Shown here: positions 6,558 through 11,794 of the stretch, one piece after another | How the letters are laid out: each line of letters opens with the position of its first letter | Position numbering within the stretch: the first letter of the stretch is position 1 | NCBI GenBank assembly: GCA_031398695.1 | Contig: JANNNU010000134.1 | Location: 1 to 11,794, forward strand | Origin: JAIYDJ01 sp031398695 | GTDB lineage: Bacteria > Pseudomonadota > Alphaproteobacteria > Rhodobacterales > Rhodobacteraceae | DNA: 11,794 nt | Direction of reading: 5' to 3' | Notes under the pieces: model-generated | The model's input: the letters and a program-made list of their open reading frames with translations, nothing else | What the model was told of the DNA's origin: nothing | Database searches by the model: none | Position numbers and translations under genes: made by a program

Positions 6558-7398
6558 TGACGCCTCCCGGAATGTTCACCCACCACGGCAGCTCAAGCCA
6601 CCAGTTCCACCATTCGGACCACTGGTCGAACCAGATGGTGCCCGAGATGACGATGCAGACGGCGCTCCAGAACCCCGCGTTGATCGCCAGCAGCGTGCCC
6701 AGGCGGTGGATGCCCAGAGGGCCGATCGAATAGCCGATCAGATCGCGGAAGAAGGTATCCTCGTGATCGGGCGACTTCATGATCTTCCCTTTGCCGGGAT
6801 TGGCAGCCGACAGGACCAGCGCCCCATGCAGTGCCAGCGCCAGGGCGTTGGTGAAGAAGAAGGTGATGGCGATCATGTGCGCCGGATTGTAGTGGAAGTT
6901 TCCGTACTGGTAGCCGACGTTGCTGACCCAATCGAGGTGGCTGAAGATGCCGTAGGGAAAGCCGTGGTTCCATGCGCCCATCAGGATCGGGCGAAACACC
7001 ACCAGTGTGACGTAGGCCAGAATGGCGAAGCCAAATGCGATCGGCACCTGGAACCCGATGCCCAGCTTGCGGCAGATTTCCACCTCGCGCAGCGCCCAGC
7101 TGATGAACGCGCCGACCGCGCAGATCGTGATGATCTGCCACAACCCGCCCTGCATCAGGGGCGCGGCGGCCAAGCCGTATTCCAGCGGCGGCGGGTCGAT
7201 CGAGATCAGCCACGGGTTCCACGTGTCACCCTGGGACGCCCCGTAGAAGATCAGGATGGTGCCGAGGGCCGCGAAAAAGAAGGTCGTGACCCCAAAGAAG
7301 CCGACGTAGAACGGCCCGACCCAAAAGTCGAACAGGTTCCCGCCCACAAGCGTGCCTCCCGGCACGCGGTATTTTCGTTCGAAGCTGAGCAGTGCCAT
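6550..7398 (-). CDS. pufL: Photosynthetic reaction centre L subunit
   Basis: This 282-residue, five-helix membrane protein is the partner of PufM in the reaction centre. In mature numbering (Met removed) His153 (accessory bacteriochlorophyll), His173 (special pair), His190 and His230 (iron) fall exactly at the R. sphaeroides positions. Tyr162, near the cytochrome docking side, and the QB-site Glu212 and Asp213 in PDHEDTFFRDL are also present. The N-terminus MALLSFERKYRVPGGTLVGG is typical. The start has a GGAGAGGG ribosome binding site. A 127-base gap containing a strong hairpin separates it from pufA, as in other Rhodobacter puf operons. The 3' end overlaps pufM by 8 bases. Confidence 0.98.
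   Translation of the reverse strand: MALLSFERKYRVPGGTLVGGNLFDFWVGPFYVGFFGVTTFFFAALGTILIFYGASQGDTWNPWLISIDPPPLEYGLAAAPLMQGGLWQIITICAVGAFISWALREVEICRKLGIGFQVPIAFGFAILAYVTLVVFRPILMGAWNHGFPYGIFSHLDWVSNVGYQYGNFHYNPAHMIAITFFFTNALALALHGALVLSAANPGKGKIMKSPDHEDTFFRDLIGYSIGPLGIHRLGTLLAINAGFWSAVCIVISGTIWFDQWSEWWNWWLELPWWVNIPGGVNG
6932..6957 (-). repeat. 26-base exact direct repeat, copy in pufL
   Basis: This is the partner of the identical 26 bases at 6007-6032 in pufM, 925 bases away in the same orientation. It encodes PYGIFSHLD around the L-subunit accessory bacteriochlorophyll ligand. Confidence 0.85.
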
Positions 7399-7483
7399 GC
7401 TTCCCTCTCCGCGCTATGATCGGGCCAAAACCATGGCGCACGCATCAGGCGCGCGGCGGTGGCCGAAATGGGTCGAATCGTAG

Positions 7484-7512
7484 GTTGCGGGCGACGTGGA
7501 GCCGCCCGCAAC
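7484..7512 (-). other. pufA-pufL intercistronic mRNA hairpin
   Basis: A perfect 10-bp stem, GTTGCGGGCG (7484-7493) with CGCCCGCAAC (7503-7512) and a 9-base loop, begins 13 bases after the pufA stop. No T-run follows on the - strand, so it is not a terminator. A hairpin at this place is well established in R. capsulatus and R. sphaeroides as a 3' barrier that keeps pufBA mRNA after pufLMX is degraded, raising the LH1:RC ratio. That role is inferred here from position and strength. I see no ORF in the rest of the 7399-7525 gap apart from the pufL ribosome binding site. Confidence 0.85.
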
Positions 7513-7525
7513 GGGGTCGGTCCGG

Positions 7526-7711
7526 TTACGGTGCAGGAACGGCTTCGCCCGCGGCAACCGCCCGGGCTCCCGCTTCTGCGATCCAGTTGTAACCGGGGGT
7601 CGACAGCAGGACGAGGTGGATCATCGCCGCCAGCAGGAACAGGAACACGCCCTGTGCCACGAAGACGCGACGGGGATCGAAGATCAGCCAGATTTTGTAA
7701 AACTTGCTCAT
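7526..7711 (-). CDS. pufA: LH1 antenna alpha polypeptide
   Basis: This 61-residue single-span membrane polypeptide pairs with PufB to bind bacteriochlorophyll and carotenoid in the LH1 ring. It has the typical N-terminal MSKFYKIWLIFDPRRVFVAQ, then a hydrophobic helix with the bacteriochlorophyll ligand His32 in AAMIHLVLLST, then a periplasmic GYNWI region and an Ala-rich C-terminus. The start at 7711 fits the family and has GAGGGGG upstream. A longer in-frame reading from 7774 would run through the pufB 3' end and is rejected. It lies 13 bases after pufB and is followed by the intercistronic hairpin. Confidence 0.96.
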   Translation of the reverse strand: MSKFYKIWLIFDPRRVFVAQGVFLFLLAAMIHLVLLSTPGYNWIAEAGARAVAAGEAVPAP

Positions 7712-7724
7712 GTTTCGATCCCCC

Positions 7725-7874
7725 TCAGAACCACGGACGCCAGATGAAAACTGCCAGGTGAGCAACCACGGCAATCGCCGTGAAGAGCCAAAGCCCGCTC
7801 ATATAGACAGAATGCAGTTCTTGCGCCTGCTGGTCGGTAAGACCTGTGAACGACAGGTCACTCTTATCAGCCAT
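7725..7874 (-). CDS. pufB: LH1 antenna beta polypeptide
   Basis: This 49-residue membrane polypeptide is the LH1 beta subunit. The sequence begins MADKSDLSFTGLTDQQAQEL, has the bacteriochlorophyll ligand His39 in VVAHLAVFIW and ends RPWF. The conserved His21 in ELHSVYMSGLW is also present. It is a typical beta chain length and is almost identical in pattern to R. sphaeroides PufB. The ATG at 7874 has GGAGG 5 bases upstream. A longer in-frame reading to 8336 runs through the gap and pufQ in another frame and is not real. pufA follows after 13 bases, so the two antenna chains are made in step. Confidence 0.97.
   Translation of the reverse strand: MADKSDLSFTGLTDQQAQELHSVYMSGLWLFTAIAVVAHLAVFIWRPWF
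7841..7859 (-). other. Hairpin in the first codons of pufB
   Basis: GACCTGT (7841-7847) and ACAGGTC (7853-7859) form a perfect 7-bp stem with a 5-base loop. It covers codons 6-12 of pufB, starting 15 bases into the gene. It could slow or tune initiation or mark a processed 5' end of pufBA mRNA. The role is inference. Confidence 0.5.
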
Positions 7875-7987
7875 ACTATCCTCCGGATCGTCAGACTGAC
7901 GCCACACACCCTGTGGCTGGGTCACGGCCAGGCAGAATGCCTTTCCGATCCATCGCCCCTGACGGGGGGCGAATTCTGGTCGTGGGC
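7875..7987 (-). other. Hairpin-rich pufQ-pufB intercistronic leader
   Basis: This 113-base gap holds no gene but has four small inverted repeats and is bordered by a fifth. CGTGGG/CCCACG (7981-7996) has the pufQ stop codon in its loop. CGCCCC/GGGGCG lies at 7954-7971, AGGCA/TGCCT at 7930-7942, GCCACA/TGTGGC at 7901-7917, and the odd palindrome GTCAGACTGAC at 7890-7900. The pufB ribosome binding site follows. The pufQ-pufB region is an mRNA processing site in R. capsulatus, which fits a structured leader. A secondary promoter cannot be excluded. Confidence 0.65.
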
Positions 7988-8209
7988 TTACCCACGGAAA
8001 ATCATCGGCGTGATCGCCGTGGCGTCCTTCCAGGCCCGCGTCAGCGGGTCGAGGCGCGGCAGCTTGGCGCGGATCACGGTCTCGCCCGTCCAGGCGACCA
8101 GCTGCACCGGCACAGCGATCATCAGGATCAGGCCGAAATAGACCTTGAATTCGGTTCTGGGCACGCGGTGCGCGTGATGCGCGGTGCCGTTTGCGGTCTG
8201 GTCGCTCAT
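7988..8209 (-). CDS. pufQ: PufQ, cytochrome-subunit-like bacteriochlorophyll synthesis/assembly factor
   Basis: This 73-residue protein matches PufQ in length (74 in R. capsulatus), in position (first puf gene, just after bchZ) and in sequence pattern: RVPRTEFKVYFGLILMIAVP, one membrane span near residues 22-42, then a polar tail ending AWKDATAITPMIFRG. PufQ is required for normal bacteriochlorophyll levels and has been proposed to carry pigment intermediates; its biochemical role is not settled. Its ATG overlaps the bchZ stop (ATGA, 4 bases) with GAGGGAG upstream inside bchZ, indicating translational coupling of bchZ and pufQ. The main oxygen-regulated puf promoter in Rhodobacter lies upstream within bchZ; I could not locate it here. 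Confidence 0.92.
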   Translation of the reverse strand: MSDQTANGTAHHAHRVPRTEFKVYFGLILMIAVPVQLVAWTGETVIRAKLPRLDPLTRAWKDATAITPMIFRG

Positions 8210-9684
8210 GTCTTGTCTCCCTCGCTGCGGACGGCGCCTGCTCCGGGCAGGGCCTCCACGGTTTCACGCACGACCCGCTCGGCGCCGCTGTCGAGCGCGG
8301 CCTTTTCGGCCGCATCCCGCAAACTGCGCGCTGCACTGATCCGGGTCAGGATCGGGTGGCGGTTGACGATCCGGTCAAGCGCCTCCTGCGCATCGACATC
8401 CCAGGGGAAGTCGCGCCGCAGGGTCGTGGGGGTTGCCGCGGCCGAGTCCATCTCGGTGCCCAGCGGCAAAATGTGAAAGAGGGCGTCGAACAGGCTGTTG
8501 CACACTTCCTGCAGCAGCCAGACCGCCCCGCCGTAGCCCATGGCCGGGCTGCCCGTGTGGCGCCGGATCGCAGCGCCCGGAAAGCTGGCAGGGATGAAAC
8601 TGGGCGCAGGTCCGAACCCGCCCTTCAATTCGGCCAGATACATCTTCTCGTTGATGGACCCCATCACGACCAGAGGGCGGTGCTGTTTCAGCAGTGCCCG
8701 CACCGCCTCGTTGTTGGTTTTCTGCCCAGGCATCCGGGCCACCGCAAAGGCGCAGGGCAATCCCAGATCGCCCTCCAGATACCCGCGGATCCCTCGCGCG
8801 TAGGTTTCGTTCGCCACGATCCCGAAGCTGGCCGTCGCAAAGAAATCCTGCGTCACCGACCGCCACAGATCCCACACCGGCTTCAGCGTCGAATGCTTTT
8901 CCCGCTCGATGAACGGCTCGGGGTCCAGCCCCAGCATCTCACCCAGCTTGCGCAGGAACTTGGTCGTTGAATCCATTCCGATCGGCGCCTGCAGGTACGG
9001 CTTGCCCAGCACCTCGGCCAAACCGCGCCCGAACTCGCGATACATGCAGATGTTCACATCCGCATTCACCAGATGCCGCATCTCGGCCACATGCGCGCCC
9101 AGCGGCATCACCATGTTGACGTCCGCCCCGATGCCCTCGACCAGACGACGGATCTCGTGCAGGTCCGACGCCATGTTGAACACGCCGTACATCGGCCCGA
9201 GGATGTTGACGCGCGGCTTCTGCCCCGCATCCCGCTTGGTCTCGGGCGGCATCCGTCCCTTGGTCATCCCGAATTCGGTAAAGATCCAAGTCATCGCCCG
9301 GTCCGCCGTCTGCCACTGATCCTCATCAATCGTGCGCGGAAGGAATCGCTGGATGTTCGTCCCCATCGGCGTGACACCACCGCCGATCATCTCGGCAATC
9401 GACCCTGTCACCACCACCGCCGGCAAAGCCGGGTCGAGTGTCTTCCACGCCCGCCGCATCGCGCCCTCGGTCCCGTCGCGGCCAAGCTCTTCCTCGCCCA
9501 GCCCCGTCACCACGATGGGCAACTCGTGCGGCGGCAGCCCGTCGGTGTAGTGCAGCACGGACGTCACTGGCAGATTCTCGCAGCCGACGGGGCCGTCGAT
9601 GACCACCTGCAACCCCTTGACGGCGCAGAAGGCATAGACCGCCCCCCAGTATCCGCCCGCCCGGTCGTGATCCTGCACTAGCAT
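8206..9684 (-). CDS. bchZ: Chlorophyllide a reductase subunit Z
   Basis: BchZ (492 residues) with BchY forms the nitrogenase-like catalytic component of chlorophyllide a reductase, which reduces ring B on the way to bacteriochlorophyll a; BchX is the ATP-dependent electron donor. The N-terminus MLVQDHDRAGGYWGAVYAF and the motif GPVGCENLPVTSVLHYTDG are characteristic. Cys35 is at the position known to supply one ligand of the [4Fe-4S] cluster shared with BchY. The start codon overlaps the bchY stop by one base (TGATG), and the 3' end overlaps pufQ by 4 bases. This chain links pigment synthesis genes to puf, the superoperon layout known in Rhodobacter. Confidence 0.97.
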   Translation of the reverse strand: MLVQDHDRAGGYWGAVYAFCAVKGLQVVIDGPVGCENLPVTSVLHYTDGLPPHELPIVVTGLGEEELGRDGTEGAMRRAWKTLDPALPAVVVTGSIAEMIGGGVTPMGTNIQRFLPRTIDEDQWQTADRAMTWIFTEFGMTKGRMPPETKRDAGQKPRVNILGPMYGVFNMASDLHEIRRLVEGIGADVNMVMPLGAHVAEMRHLVNADVNICMYREFGRGLAEVLGKPYLQAPIGMDSTTKFLRKLGEMLGLDPEPFIEREKHSTLKPVWDLWRSVTQDFFATASFGIVANETYARGIRGYLEGDLGLPCAFAVARMPGQKTNNEAVRALLKQHRPLVVMGSINEKMYLAELKGGFGPAPSFIPASFPGAAIRRHTGSPAMGYGGAVWLLQEVCNSLFDALFHILPLGTEMDSAAATPTTLRRDFPWDVDAQEALDRIVNRHPILTRISAARSLRDAAEKAALDSGAERVVRETVEALPGAGAVRSEGDKT

Positions 9685-11240
9685 CAGATCATCTCCTCGG
9701 CCTTGGCGGCGCGTGCCGCCTTGTCGAGCTTCTTCTGATGCGCCGCGCGGAAGTCGGGCCGCAGGTTGGGTGACCCTTCCCAGATGCCGGCGGTGTCGCC
9801 ATGGCCGACGCCTTCGAAAAAGGCTTTCATATCGTCCATCCGGCCCTTGCCCGCCATCGCGGCATTGACCACGGTAGCCAGCGACCCCGCCCCGGCCGGC
9901 CCCATCAAGGGCCGCGCCGAAATCAGGTTGGTGAAGTAAAGCGCCGGAATCGCCCGCTCTTTCGCCTTCTGCACCACCGGAGTCGTCCCCACGGCCAGGT
10001 CAGGCCGGATCGCTTCCATGGCACTCAGATCGTCTTCCAGCGACGCGCGGAACTTGACCTTGACGCCCTTCGCCTCGAGCCATTCCAGATCCGGCGCGGA
10101 CCATGCGGTCTTCGCACAAGCCGTTCCAACGTAAGGCACGTCCGCGCCAGACTCGATCAGCAACCGCGCCACCAGCAGCTCGGACCCTTCATAGCCCGAT
10201 AGGGTGATCGTCCCGTTGATCCTGGACCCGCTCAAGGCCGCCTTGATGGCCGGCAGGAAAGCGTTCTGCGCGGCAGAAACCTTAGCTGGATCAACGTTGT
10301 AGGCATCCCCGATTGCCGCCAGCCAGGCCGCCGTGCCGTCGAGCCCGACCGGAGCCGACCCCACAACCTTGCGCCCCGCCGACTGGAATTCCCGCACCGC
10401 TGCCGTGTAGAACGGGTGGATCGCCGCGACCACGTCGCAGTCGAGCGCAGCATAAAGCTCCCGCCACTCCCGACACGGCACAACCGGCCCCGCCGCTAGC
10501 CCTAGGGGTGCCAGCATCGCCCCGATCATCATCGGATCAGCCGGAAACATCTCGCCCAGCAGCGCCACGGTCGGCCGATCCGACTTGCCGCCGACCGGAG
10601 CCTGCACCGGCCCTGCCTCGATCTCGGCGCGGGCATATTTCAGCATCGCCCCGGCCAGAACGTCCTTGGCCTCGGCATGGGTCGGGATGCCGAAACCCGG
10701 AACGTCGATTCCGATGATCCGCACCCCGTTGATTTCGCTCGGCAAAAGCTTCAGCGGCACACCCGAGGCCGTCGGCACGCAGAGGTTGGTCACAATGATC
10801 GCGTCGTTCCGTTCGGGGTCGGCGAGTTCGTGGACCGCGTCGCGGATATCCTCGAACAGCTTGCCGGTCACCAGCGATTCCGAGTTGAACGGCACATAAC
10901 CAACTGACCGCCGCGCCCCGTAGAAGTGCGAAACGAACGTCAGCCCGTAGACGCAGCAGGCCGAACCTGACAGCACCGTCGCCACCCGCCGCATCCGCAA
11001 GCCGACCCGCAGCGACCCGAAGGCCGGGCACATCGACTGCGGCTTGTCATGCGGGCCTTGCGGGTAGTCGGCGGCATACTGATCGAGGATGTCGGATTTG
11101 CCAGCAGCCCGCGCCGCTTCCTGCATTGTCGCTCCGGAATGACAGGCGCCATCCGTCGCGGCACCTGTCAGCGGCACCTCGTCGGATGCCGGAAGCACCG
11201 TCAGCGCCGCCGTGTTGTCATATCCGATTTCCCCAGTCAT
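9684..11240 (-). CDS. bchY: Chlorophyllide a reductase subunit Y
   Basis: BchY (518 residues) is the second subunit of the catalytic heterotetramer of chlorophyllide a reductase. Cys71 (in QSMCPAFGS), Cys96 (in SACCVYGL) and Cys154 (in TNLCVPTA) have the same spacing (25 and 58) as the three cluster ligands Cys62, Cys87 and Cys145 known in R. capsulatus BchY; the fourth comes from BchZ Cys35. The N-terminus is therefore about nine residues longer than in R. capsulatus. The ATG at 11240 has only a weak AAGGG upstream, and it overlaps the end of a possible 23-codon ORF (ATGA), so initiation may depend on coupling. The stop overlaps the bchZ start by one base. Confidence 0.96.
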   Translation of the reverse strand: MTGEIGYDNTAALTVLPASDEVPLTGAATDGACHSGATMQEAARAAGKSDILDQYAADYPQGPHDKPQSMCPAFGSLRVGLRMRRVATVLSGSACCVYGLTFVSHFYGARRSVGYVPFNSESLVTGKLFEDIRDAVHELADPERNDAIIVTNLCVPTASGVPLKLLPSEINGVRIIGIDVPGFGIPTHAEAKDVLAGAMLKYARAEIEAGPVQAPVGGKSDRPTVALLGEMFPADPMMIGAMLAPLGLAAGPVVPCREWRELYAALDCDVVAAIHPFYTAAVREFQSAGRKVVGSAPVGLDGTAAWLAAIGDAYNVDPAKVSAAQNAFLPAIKAALSGSRINGTITLSGYEGSELLVARLLIESGADVPYVGTACAKTAWSAPDLEWLEAKGVKVKFRASLEDDLSAMEAIRPDLAVGTTPVVQKAKERAIPALYFTNLISARPLMGPAGAGSLATVVNAAMAGKGRMDDMKAFFEGVGHGDTAGIWEGSPNLRPDFRAAHQKKLDKAARAAKAEEMI

Positions 11241-11308
11241 TTGGCACCCTTGCGGGTCAAACGCTGCAGGTCGGCTTCGATACGGGCCAGCATCTCGAGG
11301 TCAAACAT
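11237..11308 (-). CDS. Possible 23-residue micro-ORF joining bchX and bchY
   Basis: ATG at 11308-11306 overlaps the bchX stop by 8 bases (ATGTTTGA), and the TGA at 11239-11237 overlaps the bchY ATG (ATGA). The peptide would be MFDLEMLARI plus EADLQRLTRKGAK, an amphipathic, charged helix-like sequence. About 16 of 22 non-start codons end in G or C, in line with the surrounding genes. No good ribosome binding site precedes it, so translation would rely on reinitiation after bchX. It could be a coupling device that brings ribosomes to the weak bchY start, a real small protein, or chance. I do not recognise the peptide. Confidence 0.35.
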   Translation of the reverse strand: MFDLEMLARIEADLQRLTRKGAK

Positions 11309-11794
11309 TGTCGTAAACCACTTCCAGCGACTTCTTCAGGACCGCGTTCTTGCCACGCATGTCGGCGTCCGTGGCGGGGGTCAGCACGAAATTCGCACCC
11401 GTCGTTTCGGCGTCGAACAGGCTCAGCAACCCATCCTGAGTCACCGGCGCAGGACGCACTGGCGGGGCGATCTCCACGGCTTCGGCAAGGGCGGCAAACA
11501 TCGGCCCCCATTGACTCTCATAGCTGCCAACGATCTGATAATTCGCGGATTTCTTGCGCAGGTCGTCGTCCTGCGGGATGGCGGCCAGCACCGGAATCCC
11601 GACCACTTTGGCAAAGGCCGCAGCCTCTCCCGACCCGTCATCCTTGTTGATCACCAGCCCCGCGATGCCGACATTGCCGCCCAGACGGCGGAAGTATTCG
11701 ACCGCCGAACAGACGTTGTTGGCCACATACAGCGACTGCAGGTCGTTCGAGGCGACCAGGATCACCTTCTGCGCCATATCCCGCGCGATCGGCA
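11301..11794 (-). CDS. bchX: Chlorophyllide a reductase iron protein BchX, C-terminal 163 residues (5' end outside window)
   Basis: BchX is the NifH-like homodimeric ATPase that passes electrons through a [4Fe-4S] cluster to BchYZ. The frame is open to the window edge, reading PIARDMAQKVILVASNDLQS at the left of the visible part, so the ATG at 11777 is internal. The blocks LYVANNVCSAVEYFRRLGG, GLVINKDDGSGEA, IPQDDDLRKKSANYQIVG and the C-terminal TDADMRGKNAVLKKSLEVVY match the BchX family. The nucleotide-binding P-loop and the cluster cysteines lie upstream, outside the window. The full family length is about 330 residues, so about half is seen. bchY follows 60 bases later. Confidence 0.95.
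   Translation of the reverse strand, partial: PIARDMAQKVILVASNDLQSLYVANNVCSAVEYFRRLGGNVGIAGLVINKDDGSGEAAAFAKVVGIPVLAAIPQDDDLRKKSANYQIVGSYESQWGPMFAALAEAVEIAPPVRPAPVTQDGLLSLFDAETTGANFVLTPATDADMRGKNAVLKKSLEVVYDNV

Noticed and set aside
6706..7419. 237-codon + strand ORF opposite pufL
   Set aside because: It is antisense to pufL with Asp/Arg/Gln-rich shadow composition. The pufL ligands are all present on the other strand.
7875..8336. 203-codon reading ending in PufB
   Set aside because: The N-terminal part is an out-of-frame reading of pufQ, bchZ and the intercistronic leader. PufB itself starts at 7874 with its own ribosome binding site.

Overview
The window is part of a photosynthesis gene cluster (PGC) from a purple non-sulfur or aerobic anoxygenic phototrophic alphaproteobacterium of the Rhodobacter/Paracoccaceae group. 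The evidence is the set of recognisable reaction-centre, light-harvesting and bacteriochlorophyll genes, the high GC content, and a Rhodobacter-type puf operon that ends in pufX and has no pufC. The genus cannot be fixed from the sequence alone. I see no tRNA, rRNA, CRISPR array, insertion sequence or phage gene.

Left part, + strand (about 1-3300): acsF (5' end cut off by the window), puhE, hemA and cycA. They encode the aerobic cyclase of bacteriochlorophyll synthesis, a membrane assembly factor, 5-aminolevulinate synthase and periplasmic cytochrome c2. puhE and hemA overlap by 11 bases. A perfect 7+7 inverted repeat lies between hemA and cycA. A hairpin terminator after cycA is placed to serve both converging transcription units.

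Right part, - strand (about 11794 down to 3316): bchX (5' end cut off), bchY, bchZ, pufQ, pufB, pufA, pufL, pufM, pufX and dxs. bchXYZ encode chlorophyllide a reductase. pufBA encode the LH1 beta and alpha polypeptides, pufLM the reaction-centre core, and pufX the LH1 ring/quinone-channel protein. dxs supplies DXP for isoprenoids (bacteriochlorophyll tail, carotenoids, quinones). bchY-bchZ, bchZ-pufQ and pufL-pufM overlap. The 60-base bchX-bchY gap is filled exactly by a possible 23-codon ORF. Hairpins sit where the puf mRNA is expected to be processed: the pufQ-pufB gap, the pufA-pufL gap and the 3' end after pufX. A strong intrinsic terminator separates pufX from dxs.

Together the genes cover tetrapyrrole entry (hemA), ring E formation (acsF), ring B reduction (bchXYZ), isoprenoid supply (dxs), complex assembly (puhE, pufQ), the RC-LH1-PufX core, and the soluble electron donor to the RC (cycA). 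No unknown multi-gene system is evident. The points most worth checking are the micro-ORF between bchX and bchY, the hairpin-rich pufQ-pufB leader, the PufX variant without the GxxxG motif, the convergent joining of the cycA and dxs ends, and the inverted repeat before cycA.
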